DNA from: Cinnamomum chago | Lineage: Eukaryota; Streptophyta; Magnoliopsida; Laurales; Lauraceae | NCBI GenBank assembly: GCA_038049695.1 | Contig: CP142457.1 | Span: 58,276,501 to 58,340,500, forward strand | Direction of reading: 5' to 3' | Length of the DNA: 64,000 bases | Part shown: piece after piece, positions 26,132-38,800 of the stretch | Numbering within the stretch: position 1 is the stretch's first letter | Layout: the number at the start of each line of letters is the position of its first letter | The notes under the pieces: generated by a model | Database searches by the model: none | What the model was told of the DNA's origin: nothing | What the model saw: the letters and a program-made list of their open reading frames with translations, nothing else | Made by a program: the position numbers and the translations under genes

Positions 26132-26417
26132 AAAATTAGAGAAGATAGAATTAAAAATAAACACATTCAGGAGCATTTATGAATAGCATCAATATGTGAT
26201 AAATTAAAGGAGGCTCGTTTGAAGTGATTCGAACATGTCCTATGCAGACTAGCAATGGTAAAAACAAGATACAAATTTATGGAAAAGAGGTAAATCGAAA
26301 AGGACATGGCAAGAAGTAATAAGGATAGATTTAAATGTTTACAAGAGTTTCTCTAAATATTGACAACAATAGATGTAAGAAGTACAGCTTATCAAAGATT
26401 TTGCACACAGGATAGTT
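26132..26417 (+). mobile_element. C-terminal fragment of a dead RTE-type LINE
   Basis: One frame reads KIREDRIKNKHIQEHL, then ASICDKLKEARLK, stop, FEHVLCRLAMV and IEKDMARSNKDRFKCLQEFL. This follows the plant LINE pattern of an R-I-R-N-E-x-I start, an I-x-D-K-x-R-E-x-R-L-R-W-F-G-H-V block and the region before VADP. At least five in-frame stops interrupt it. Only the last part of the ORF remains. Confidence 0.6.
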
Positions 26418-27496
26418 AAGAACCCACACTTTGAGTGGTTAGAAAGTCCTACAATATTAAGCTGGAGGTACCCACTTCTTATCTAGTAGGTGGTGTTGTC
26501 TGTCCATTGTTCTACCAATGATCAACTATAATGGAGCTAGCAGGTACCTCATCATAAAAAAATGGAAAAATAAAATACATGTATTTGAACTCAATATATA
26601 TAATTGAGATAAGCTTCAATGATGATGAATGTTGTAAGTATAATGCTTACGCATGTGACACTTGTATGCATCATTTATGCATGTAAATGATTCACATGTA
26701 AATCTTGGTATGTAGATGGTATATCTCATTCACATATGTAATACATTTACAACGTTTTCACATCTCCAAAGAAGTGTTCATGAGATGGCAGGTCTATATC
26801 CTACACGTAATGGGTTGTAGCGTCAAGCTAACGCACACTACATTGTAAATACTAGCACATTTTTCAGTACGTGCACATCTTTTGTAGGTACTCTTCTTTT
26901 ATTTATATGCATAGCCCACCGATGATCAGCATAATCCCTTCACAAACACCTATCCTCTTTTCTTTCTTTTTTAAAGTGCGGCATCAGTCTAAGTTTGACA
27001 TTGATTAGATGTAAGTGAATATTAGATTTTCATCCGAATAAATTTTCTTATATAGTCATTTAAACTTATGGAGCTAAATGCAAGGACTAGAATCATTCAT
27101 GTCCTACCTTATCCCTCTATTTCCGTTTATTATCATGCTTATAGGTGCAGGGGCGGATCCAGGACTTCTAATCTCGGAAGGCTGCACTTAAGTTACACTA
27201 AAAAAATAGTAACAATGTCTCACCAAAAACTATAAAAAATAGCAACAATGTCCCACCAAATATAGCAACCATGGGCGCTTGATGATGCGACATTATAACC
27301 TAAGATAGTAAATAATCATTAATATACAATACATAAGACCGATTTTAATTTTTTTTTCCTAAGTTTTTTTTTTCTTTTCATTTTCAACTCACAATGAAGT
27401 GATGAACAGAGTTACAGAGGTACTGTAAATGGGAAACCCAATCCCATAACGTGGCAGGCTGGCAGCTTCTAGTAACACAAAGAGCAAATCTTTCTC

Positions 27497-28036
27497 CACA
27501 ACCACAAAGAATCAAGATGAAGAATAGAAAGAAACTACAAAACCTCCATTTCAGAAAACTATAAAAGAAGAACAAAAAACCAGAAAATGAACAAACCCAT
27601 GTAATAAAAACACCCCAAATTCATACCTGAGATCCAGAGGGCACAACCACAAAGAATCAAGATGGAGAATAGAAAGAAACTACAAAACCTCCATTTCAGA
27701 AAACCATAAAAGAAGAACAAAAAACCAGAAAATGAACAAACCCATGTAATAAAAACACCTCAAATTCGTACCTGAGATCCGGAGGGCACAACCACAGAGA
27801 ATCAAGATGAAGAATAGAAATAAACTACAAAACCTCCATTTCAAAAAACCATAAAAGAAGAACAAAAAATCAGAAAATGAACAAACCCATGAAATAAAAA
27901 CACCCCAAATTCGTACCTGAGATCCGGAGGGCACAACCACAAAGAATCAAGATGAAGAATAAAAAGAAACTACAAAACCTCCATTTCAGAAAACCATAAA
28001 AGAAGAACAAAAAACCAGAAAATGAACAAACTCATG
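27497..28036. repeat. 145-bp tandem repeat, about 3.7 copies
   Basis: CACAACCACAAAGAATCAAG starts at 27497, 27642, 27787 (one mismatch) and 27932, an exact 145-bp period. The units are over 90 percent alike by eye, and the last one breaks off at about 28036. The open frames read through it on the minus strand are artefacts of the repeat. Confidence 0.92.
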
Positions 28037-28123
28037 TAATTTGAGACTTGAGTTGTGACTTGTGAGATCGGACCCCAAAATTGAAAAACTAGTTTTTTTT
28101 TTTTGGCTGAAAGTTTGCGTGCA

Positions 28124-28141
28124 CCCCCCCCCCCCCCCCCC
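28124..28141. repeat. C18 homopolymer
   Basis: Eighteen consecutive C abut the right boundary of the hAT-type element. Length errors in sequencing are likely at this site. Confidence 0.9.
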
Positions 28142-28502
28142 ATATAGGTGGTGGCCCCACAAGAAGTGACAGAGGCAAATACCAGATCGTTTGGATTTGT
28201 ACATGTGAGAGATCATCTTCATTGACTCATTAGATTAAAGACCATTAATTTCAAAAGTGATAATGTTGATGAATTATTTCATAAATGAAATTTACAAGCT
28301 CAGTGGAATAAGAAACTGCAAAAATGGTTCATGATCCTGAGATCACACTCAATAACCAAAGCAATGAACCTTACTATGAATAAAACAAGATTTTTAGGAA
28401 GAGATTTACTTTAAATTGTTGAGAATTTCACTGGATCTGTTTGCTTGAAAACATGTTATGGTGCTGTGAGAACTATGATGTACACTTAACTGGAGCTTCT
28501 TT

Positions 28503-28620
28503 TTTTCCCCCATGAGAAAGCCCATACTCGCAAGACGAGGGCAGCGTACCTATAATTGAACCCTCGACAGCCAGGTGAGAGACAAGGTTGTTAACCAACT
28601 TAGTAACCCTTGGTTCTCCG
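28503..28620 (-). mobile_element. Possible tRNA-derived SINE
   Basis: On the minus strand a box-A-like TTGGTTAACAACC is followed about 30 bp later by a box-B-like GAGGGTTCAATTATAG, and the end is CTCATGGGGGAAAAAAA. This is the order expected for a tRNA-related SINE. No clear flanking duplication is seen, so the call is tentative. Confidence 0.4.
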
Positions 28621-30942
28621 CAAAATAGAGGAGTCAACCTATAAAATAACACGTTCTTGATTTCATTTTATTTTTCCATATTTTCTTGACTTTTTGGGCG
28701 TTTTTTAAATTTTTGTTACTTGCCCATTTTTGTTGAAGATACCAATATGGTTTTTACTTCTCTCAAAAGAGAAGTAGCAGGGTGAAATGAGTTAAGAGAA
28801 AATACACTTCCATATAAAAAGACACATAGTTTTTGCATGTGGCTACAATCCATGTGGCCCTCGGCTACAAAAATGCTAACAGGTTCAGCCTAATTATAGC
28901 CGATATTAACACTTGCTACTCTACAATAAGCCTTGTTTTGTTGGGTCCATATGTACAACAATGACATCAGACCATGTGCACACCTGACTCAAGGTGGACC
29001 AATACCATGGACCCATTCGTTGCCAATTTACAATGGTAGGGTATTGGAATCACATGCCATTGGAGTTTGACACCCACCATATATGCATTGTTGTGTGTTA
29101 GATCTGACAAAGTGTCCTTCAAGAAACAGCCTTCGGATGTCACATTAGTCACATGAGCATCTCTTCCTCTTCTTTTATATGCCATCACCCTTTTTCTGTT
29201 CAATCCCTTTCCGGTGTCTCACTGCATAACCATATTCCTCAAAACTATTGGGATTCACTTAATCCTTGTTAAGTATAGTATCCATGTCAGAGATGCAAGG
29301 CATCTGATTACATAGTCCGAGTCCACTCTCCTGTTAATTAAGTACAGTATCCATGTCAGAGTTACAAGGCATCTACTTAGACAGTCTGAGTTCACTTCAA
29401 CCGTTGGATCAGTTTAAAAAAACTAGGACTTAGCTGGATTTGGTAGATCACCAAGCCAATTAATTCAGAAGAGTCTGGCCTAATCCTCATTCAAACACGT
29501 CCAACTCATCCAACTTGTTTGACTAGGTGATTTACCAAACAGTCGACTTGACAAATGTGACACACTCCAGTGGCAAGGGTATCTCATCACACAAAGCTAC
29601 CAACGGATCAATCCCTGAGCAGGCAGGTAGTCTCACAAGTTGTATACCACTCATCTATCTATCTATCTAGAGAGGAGAGAGAGTCAACTCAGGCAAGTCT
29701 GAACAGTTTCCAAACTATCTTTGGATAGGAAGAGGCCTCCATTGATGCCCAAATTTTGGCCCTAATGGTGCCAGTTGGTTAAGTTCCACTATTGTTTCAG
29801 CCCACTCATTAAGATGCGGGTCCTCCTGAGTATATTACAAAATTTAAGTATTATGTAAGTGATGGGGAATCCAGTTGAAGCAAGAACTCCATATAGAAAT
29901 ATATTTTCATCATTTTCATGGATGTGCATGCGTTCATGACTGAAGACTTCCTGGGACAGTCTTTCCTTGGTTTTGAATGATATGCATAAATCATCTTAAA
30001 TGAAAAAGATAGAATAAGCATTTCAGTAAGTGCAGCAGTTTCAGGATTTATGATATGAGCTGGGTCTTCTGCTATGATCTCAACAGATCATGTATTGATA
30101 GAGATGCAAAATGAGACCAGAATTTCATAAGATAGACAGATGAGTAACATCAGAAGAATGAGAAACTAGAAGCTTCAATTAAAATACCTCCATTGCATAT
30201 CAATCTTAAGTCTGTAAAATTATGTCTTATTAAATAATTAGGCAGCGGGCAGATTTTGGAACTAGGATCCTTCGAGCCCGTAATTATTCATAATTGATTC
30301 TTATAGTTAATTTTTATTACAAAACAAGTGTACAATTTGGGACACTACCCTAAGAAAACACTATTTAGCAAAATGCAATGTCATAGTTGTTTCTAGATCC
30401 AAATTCGGATATGGATTAGATCTTTTTTATTTTATTTTATTATTATTCTCTTTTTCTGGATATCTTCTATAGTCCATATACGAATCTGGATGCAAAATAG
30501 TCCCTCCCACATAACCCCCACCAGCTCCTATCGAAGGGGTTGGCTATTTTCCATTTTGACTATCCAAATTGAGCATTTTCCTATTCATTTTCATATCCAT
30601 TGACACTTTCTGTAGAACCTCTTCAAGACACAATTATTTCTTTGATGATGTTCCCTGGTACCATATTATGTTACATTTAAAAGAAATAAGAAACTAGTTC
30701 AGACAAGTCAATAACCCTAACAGTCATTGTAGGCAAAAGAACAAACACTCTCATAAGATCACTTACAAGTTCACAAATAACCAAAATTCCTGAATGGTAA
30801 ATTTTTCAATAGTAGATGAATGGCTATCTGTATACATTATCTATTTAATGACGTGATAACACCCCCGCAATGCTAAAAAAAATTTGCAGCTCTGCTCAGT
30901 TCTATACCTTCATATTACAAAATAGGTATTACAGAAAATAAT
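28621..30942. other. Intergenic DNA downstream of DET1
   Basis: No recognisable gene. It holds a roughly 63-bp tandem duplication at 29268-29393. The part next to 30943 should contain the DET1 3' untranslated region (minus strand). Confidence 0.5.
29268..29393. repeat. About 63-bp direct duplication
   Basis: AGTATCCATGTCAGAG followed by CAAGGCATCT and GTCCGAGT or GTCTGAGT occurs twice in tandem with several differences. Confidence 0.75.
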
Positions 30943-32838
30943 TTATCTGCGAAAATGAATATTCACAACAGTAGGTTGCATCAATATCTGCTGGATAGAA
31001 AGAGCCAAGGGAAGTATTGGGTGGAATATGAATGAAGATCTCTTTTGCCGACCTTCAGCACCGCCAGCCTCAGGTCCTATACGAAGTAATAAATGTGAGC
31101 TCATTCACAATCGCAAAGAAAACAAAGTCAATACTCCCTTTTTCCAGTAGTTTCGGGATTTCTAAGGTGCTCGGGATTTCTAAGGTGCAAAAGCATGAGA
31201 TTTTCGTTGAGATGTATTTTGGAAAACAACAATGAAAAATATCACACCAGGGAAAAAAAAAAACAACTTGAAATATGCTCATGATTTCGTCGGTTCAAAA
31301 CCACTCAATGGATGGTACAACTCACATGCTGAGTTCGTTAAATAATCATGTCACTTCCAGATGAAGTTCAATAACGAAAAGGAAAACTTCTATGAAATTA
31401 TATGACCAACTCTAAGATGCTTAAACAATTATCCATGACCATCTCATTAGCTCCATAATTGGCAAGTCTGCTTTAGCCCATAATCATTTATCAGGAAGTC
31501 ATTCCATCAGATGAAAACGCCAGGGCATCTGGGAAGCTATGATCCACAGTTTTTGCTTTCAAACTTTTGTATGACATGCATGTGTCCATCTGTATTCACA
31601 TACCTGGTTTTATCTTGAATTTGAGGGTATTTGCCTGCCTCCTTGAAATGAACTTGATGGGATTCTCATTGTGCTGTCCATGTCGGTCCGTTGCAGAAAT
31701 CAACTGGAAAAGTAGGGACAACTCTAATATTAGACAATTTAACTGTGCAAACATGGTATGATGGTGTGGCAGTAAACGAACACAAGCCTAATGAACTCCT
31801 TAGTCAACATGTGAACAAAGCAATGAAGTAGCTGTCTTGTTCCAGAATGACGGGTGAACAAGAATAGCCCGGTAGCTACTATACTAGGGTTTCTGCAACT
31901 GGGTAGCAATTTGCAAAGTTGACATTTCTCAGCAGCTGAAGATATCCCTGGGGTTCTAAATCGGGACGAAAAAACCGGGTCGTGGGCCAGCATGGAACGT
32001 TGACCGGCCCGGCACGAACCAAAGGGTGGGCCGTGGCACGGCACAGCCACGGCCTTGGGCAGGGTGCCTGGGCCGAGTCACTGCATGACACAACATTTAA
32101 TATTAAAAAAGGCTATTTTCTATATAAATAAAATATAGAACTTAAAATAATTAAAATTTTCTTTTTCATTTGTATATTAGCATTAATATCTGTGCATTTA
32201 TTTTAATAGTTTCAACTTTATTTCAGTTGAGAACCCTAAAAGTCCATAAAATCTCTTTTAGTTAATATAAAAATAATTTAAAAAAAAAAAAAAAAAAAAA
32301 AGTAAAGACATGTGGGCCAGCCCAGCATGGCACGACTAAAGCCGTGCCGTGGCCATGCTGGGCCAACCCCCAGCTAACCTGGGCACGGCACAGCAAGGCC
32401 TTTGAATATTCATGGGATGGCACGGCACGGCCCAAGGCACGATTGGGCCGGCCTCAAAGCAGGCTGTGCTATTTACACCCCTAGCCATCCCTGATTAATG
32501 TATGAACTAAAGTGACCTTGGCGATTAAAGTTCAAAAGGAAATTCATTCCCTGTGGAGATAAATATATGTTTTGTCCACGTTTGTAATGCTTGTCTGAAC
32601 GATTTCACAGAAATTGTAAAATGAGATGTCCTGACATACTTTTCACACAGTTCTTGCATTTGTTTCTCAGGAGAGTTTACAAGAAAAAAGTACCAAAGAA
32701 CATGAGCCAAAAACTTTAAGGGAAGGGAGTGCCTTAGCTCAGGCAATCTCAATTGTGGATTCAGCTTGATAGAAGCTTGAGAATTCAAGTGAGGCAATTT
32801 AAAAAAAAAAATCACAACTTTATCTCCCATCTCTTTTT

Positions 32839-32874
<36 letters not shown>

Positions 32875-35800
32875 GTAGACTCTCAGTCTCTGCAACTACA
32901 GTGGGATTTCATTAGCGGTAACTTGTTGCAATTATGTTGCTAATGATTCTTGATAAAATCATTAAGTACATACATACACGCGTCCCCTTCAAGGACAACT
33001 ACGGCCTTTCCTAAGGTTGGAATGACCTGGGAATGTGGGGCTCACCTAGAAGTTGTGCAAAAAAACCGGGGACTATCTAATCAAGAGAGATACAATTTTA
33101 AGGGCGCAAAGTTGTCAAATCTCTCTCTCGCATATATATATATATATATATCTATCTTTTGGCACAAACATAATCTATGATGAAACCTTTCGATCCCAAC
33201 TGCTGAATGGCATGCATCCATGTTGGAATGGAAAGGTCATCATCATTAAGTCTAGAGTACATCATCTGAAAATTGGTGTACCAGAGAGAAACTAAATTAA
33301 CCATATAAAGAAAGAGCAGAATTTATAGCTTGAACTCATATAAACGTCAACACTGAGTGTATTCAATTAAATCATGATTCTATTTACAAACTGATGAACA
33401 GAGGTACAAACGAAAAAACATTAGAAAAAAACCCTCTATATCTTACCTTTTCATCAAACCTGAACAGTGATTGATCAAAATAGGGCGAAGGGCTCTGCGA
33501 TTGGCAACTGAAAGGCAATGAAGCCATCAACTTCTTCACAAACTACAGAACAGAATACGTTGGTTCTGAAATTTTCAGATAAAGGTTCACACGGAACTGT
33601 GGACAACTAAATTTCAATATTTCTTGTTTAAAACATACCAGTGGAAAACTAGCTTTATTTTTTACGATCCTAAGCTGCTCAAGGGCATGGATGTTATTGG
33701 AGTGAGATGATATGAAGTTCATGTACAATGCATTTCTGGACGTCGCATGGAAGTGGTCACAGAACTGCTCAAATAAGTAATAGAGTTCTTCAGCAGAATT
33801 CTGCAGGCAACAAGAAGATGAGAGATTTTACAAGTTCCACAAAAACTCAACAGCCAACTATGGAATACTATGTATACCTGATAAAATGCTATTATCTCGG
33901 TTGTTTCCATGTTATACACAGCAAAAAATGCAGAATGGTGATCAATATTGCGGAATACCTGCAATTCCATGGGCAAAAATTATCTCGCAATAAGTCATTC
34001 AAATTACAAATTAATGTGCAAGGGTGCGATATTTCCATAATCATGGATGGTTATCCATTCCCCATGCGTTGGGTGGCACAAGAATCAGAAGTCACATTGA
34101 TAGGATAATGTTTTTCTCACATTTCTGCCTAAGAAAAAATCAATACTGGTGATCAGCAATGATATTGATGGAAGAAAACATAAAAAGATAAAACAGAAGA
34201 GTATCAGAACCAATTTTTTTTTCCCAATATGCCCACCACCTTCAATCATCATCATCAAAGAAGCCTTGTCCCAACTATGTTGGGATCGGCTACAGGAGTT
34301 CTGTTTCTCCATTCTGATCTATGCTAAGCTAAATCTCCAAATAAGTAGCACTTCTTCAAATCTATTTTTACAACGTCCATCCATGTCAGCTAATTCTCCA
34401 AATAAGTTGCACTTCTTCAAATCTATTTTTACAACCTCCATCCATGTCCTCTTCAGCCTACCCCTTCCCGCCCACCACCTTCAATACAGTGCATAATAGA
34501 TAACTACATGTTCTATTCAAATTTCTTGTGATTATGGAGAATCCAAAACACATCTAGGAGAAAATGTACGATTCTGTACAAAAATCGTCACTTCTCCAAA
34601 GATGGGAAAAGCTAACAATTCATACCCCTCCATCTACACTTCCAAACTTGATAAGCAGATGATGCCGGTCTAAGAACTGAACCTGTTCAGAATAGTCATA
34701 TAAACAAGTAATGAGTTTCATGAAATATGCATGCAGAATATGCAAGGGTGGCAAGCAATGAAAGCAAGTGAATCTAAAAACGGGTACTTAATGATTTGAA
34801 AGAGAGAAAAAAAAATACATGGATTGCCACAATTTACGAAGGAGGTTAAAGCTCAAATTGAACAAAATTTTCAGATCACTAGACCTACCTTCCACATGAT
34901 TAAATCAATATAATCCTGAAAGTGGAAGTAGAACTTCTTCTTCAGGCATTGAACCCTCTGAAACACAAATAAGTTTGCATATTAGTTATCATTAGGCAAT
35001 ATTTTGAAAAATCAGATGGAAAGTTGTAAGATGGTAAGACTGAGTAAGGCAGATGTAAGTCTCTCAAAATTCCTTAGACAATTAAAATATAAAAGAATAT
35101 TAAAAAGAAATACAAAACAAGGCCAACAAACAGTTATTTTAACAATATGACATCAGATATGAGTCAGCTTGATAACTTGAAACATTCAATTCCATGCAAT
35201 ATTATAAACAATCAAATTTTAACAATTCAAAGACAATATTTTCAGATAGATTGGGAGAGCTTAAGTTGAATGTGGATTAGTCTTTTATAGTTGCAACTAA
35301 AATCATTATGGCAGCCCATTCAGTTTAGCATTGCACAAAGGCCTAGGACAGTAGAATAGGTTACAACAACATGGCTTTAAATAGGTTTGGGTGGAAAAGC
35401 TATCAAAGTCTACCCAGATAAGTGGGGTAAGACTTTAACGATGATGATGGCTATAATTATTTAAAAACATATCCAGAATAAACTCTTTGCTGTAAGATGC
35501 TGTTCATCATTGTTAAATATAGAGCATAGGTATATGAGCAAGAATGAAAATTGATAACCTGCATCAAAAAAGAATTTGATTACCTACATGAAATAGGTCA
35601 GCCTGGTATGTAAATATGACATAAATGAGTAATTCATGGAAAGTTAAAAAGCAGATTTCATTAAATCTCTCTTCCTTTCATCCAAGAAATAAAACCAAAG
35701 GTGACATATAATAAATTTTTTCTTTTAAGAACCAAACTGAATTATGGACCGCTATGAATGAAATTCAACTCAAATATAAGATTTGAACTTCGGATTTCAA

Positions 35801-38800
35801 CATATTTACCCAGACAAAAGTAAACTAATCATAACAGATGATCCGTATAAAAATATCTACAAGAGAAAGTACTTGACCCTTGTAAATATTTACTTTAAAT
35901 CCACAAGTACCACTAGGAGCAGATATGAAGATTTGAAATAGGCAATCAAGTTTTTTAAACTTCCTTCGGGAGCAACTTGGTCACCCAAGTCACACCCTAG
36001 AGCCCCGTAGAACCTTACAACTTATGGGAAAATGAAAAAAAAAACACACCTTAAAAATAGAAAATGATATCTTATGAATTTAAGCCCCATGTTTTAGTTC
36101 TTTAGAATGAATTTAAGAAATGGTCACATTTGACTTTCAGTCAGTCAGATCACGCATAGATCTTCTAAAAATGTGTTTGATCTTCCAAAATTAACACAAA
36201 GGGACCCCAAAATCCCCTAAAATCTTCTTACAACAAGAAAATAGGGAGAAAATATTAATATTTTCCTCTAACTCATGGATTTCAGATGGACAGACTTGGG
36301 GGCTTGACTCGACTCAGTAGGTTCCAAAGTCCAAGTCCACTCAGACTTGGCCCATTTTTAAAACACACATATTATTTTTAAAACACACGGTCAATATGTA
36401 TTAACTACCTAGATAGTTATATAATGAAACCAATCCATGAAAAGCATTTAAACAAACATTTTAATAAGGTGATCTCTAAGTGGGACTGTTTCTTTCTTTA
36501 AAAAATCAGTAATATAAAGGTGTAAGATGAAATATGGAAAAGATTTTGGATGCACATGAAATATCAATTTGTTATAAAGATTTTGGAAGAACAAAGGGCT
36601 ATCCATGTTGTCATGCTAATGTGTATTTGAGGTGGCTTACAAATAAGAAATCACACTAAGCATGGAAAACTGTTTTTTCTCCAACTTCATTGCACCAAAT
36701 TAATAATAGCCAGTGTGATTGATAAAGGATTTCGAGGAAGACAGAGAAAATTTGTATCCAACCTAATTGTGATTTCTGATTAGAGTGTTGCCTCAAATAA
36801 ATGGTGGATCTCCAAATGAATAACCACTCTCACCAAAATGTCCAAGCCTCTTAATGATTTAGCACCCTAAATTGTGTTCAAACTCCAAAGAGCTTTTATT
36901 CATATTTTTTCGATTCCGGAGGATAGAGAGGCGGATAAAAGACAAATGATTACTTTGGTAAAGATATGTTCAAAATAAATGTAGTTTGTAACACAAAAAT
37001 GAAAATGAGAATTAAAACCAACCAGAGCATGATCCGCTTCTTCATTCCATACACCACGGAAAATAAATGAAAGCAGACGCTGTTTGATTCCGCTCAAGAA
37101 GGGACCCCCTGGTGGATGCTGGTGATGCTGTAGACCATTTTCAACTTGATGCATGGCCAAGTCATTCTGTTTGCCTTTGTCCAGGACTGCCATGGACTGC
37201 AAGGGAAGGCTAAACTGTCAGTCGATATGTACGAGCTTAATTCAGAGTAATTCCTGTGGCCAAACTGCCCACAGGCTTGATAGACAAACAAAAATACATG
37301 GCATTTGGGAAAAATTGGATGATATATATTATGAAAAAGATAAATCATTACTGGTATCAGAAATGTCAAACCGTACAACGGAAAGCAAGCTACAATCATC
37401 ATCATCATTTTCGTCATCATTGTCATCACCATTTATTGATTCTATTAAGAAAGAAAAAAAGAAAAGACTTCCAGGGCCCAACATAGAGAATCTAGCTAAT
37501 CCTTCTTTAGCAAGAGTGAGCAAATCATTAATGATTCAATGCCTTATCAATTATAGTTTCTTTATAGTTTCCTTAATTCATATAATTTGAGTCCTTCGAA
37601 AGAATTGGGGCACCATCACTATATTCCCCCCAAGGAGTTTATCAACTCTCCCTAGCATTCAATACAAGAGGTTTCATATACCCCTTTGTTAAGTTAACAA
37701 GTTCATTGAAAATCTCATTCACACCCCTTCCACATAAGCGGCGAAATTTTCAATCGAAGAAATATTCTGAATCTAATTGTTTAAAAGAAAACAGGGGGAA
37801 AAAGGATTGTCTTGCAAATTTAAAGTCCATAAATGCCTCTTCCAAGGAAAATAATAGGAACTTTTCGGAGGGAAGTGGTGAGAGGGAACATGGTGGAAGA
37901 ATTGCACAGAAATTTAATTGATAGGTGGAACTTTTCGGAGGGAAGGATCGCTTGAGGGATTTTAGTAATGGCCAGACTGTTCCTACCTCAGGAATGGTCC
38001 ATCTTATGGAAGCAAGTGAGGTTTAGGGGTTCATAAGATACAAACTGTCTGGCCATTCCTGAAAGTTTGTGATGATCTAATATTCTTTTAAAAAATTAGG
38101 AATCGCATAGATAATTTGTTACTTAAGGCTGCATTCTGATGTTGACTGACTTTGATAGCAACAATTAAGTTGTAACAGTGAAAATGAACATTACAGGACA
38201 TCAATATCTAGAAATAAGTTTGTCTCTTGATATTATTGTGACATTTTTGCTTCAAGCCCATCATATGATGAACACACACTGGGACTGATAATTCACTCAA
38301 GGTAAAGCACAGGACTAGCCCAACTATGGACATTTTGCTGTCTCAAAACTTGATCACCATGATATAAATCAATTTACAAACAAATAGACCAAAATCATTG
38401 GATCTTGGGTATCCTCCCATGAAAGCTTAAAAGTAAACCAGGCCAAGTAGGAAATACTTTACTTTCCTGAGAATGGGAATTGAGGAAAAGCTCATCATCT
38501 TCTCGACAAAATGCCCCAATGGCTCGTACGTCAACAAGGTTCCCAGAGTCCCTAATTTGGAGTATGTGTATCGTTTGGTAGCGAAGTGACATGATACACA
38601 ACAAATCATCATACAGAAAGACCCCCATCCCCATGCTATGGGCCAAATTAATAAAATCATTGTTGAATACCTTCTCATCCAATATAACTCCATCTTGTAA
38701 TCTGATAATGACAAAAAAAAAAACCCACCAAGAAGAACCCAACAACATTAGTATTACAAAAAGTAGTCTACTATTCATTGAAAAGATAACCAAACCATGC

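Larger units (their letters stand above)
27148..28142. mobile_element. hAT-type non-autonomous element with an internal minisatellite
   Basis: The 8-bp sequence TATAGGTG occurs at 27140-27147 and again at 28143-28150, a perfect target duplication of hAT size. The left end is CAGGGGCGGATCC, a widespread plant hAT-like terminus. The right end is a run of 18 C followed by A, which is the expected CCCCTG-like inverted terminus blurred by a C expansion. The body holds a four-unit 145-bp tandem array and no transposase. Confidence 0.65.

Noticed and set aside
27680..27940. Minus-strand frame with repeated FYGFLKWRFCS segments
   Set aside because: The protein repetition only mirrors the 145-bp tandem DNA repeat.
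27497..28036. Regular repeats considered as a CRISPR-like array
   Set aside because: The 145-bp units have no short-repeat/unique-spacer alternation and lie in a plant genome. It is a minisatellite.
31032..31235. Plus-strand frame containing QHRQPQVLYEVI, faintly like the DET1 RRQPQ motif
   Set aside because: It is antisense to the true last DET1 exon, and the real RRQANTLKFKIKPG motif is found in exon 10 on the minus strand. The likeness is coincidence.
32525..32830. 101-aa open frame on the minus strand in the DET1 intron before exon 10
   Set aside because: It lies inside a DET1 intron, ends in low-complexity sequence and matches neither DET1 nor any family I know.
36900..37202. 100-aa minus-strand frame considered as a separate gene
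   Set aside because: Its first part is DET1 exon 4 and the rest runs into the intron.
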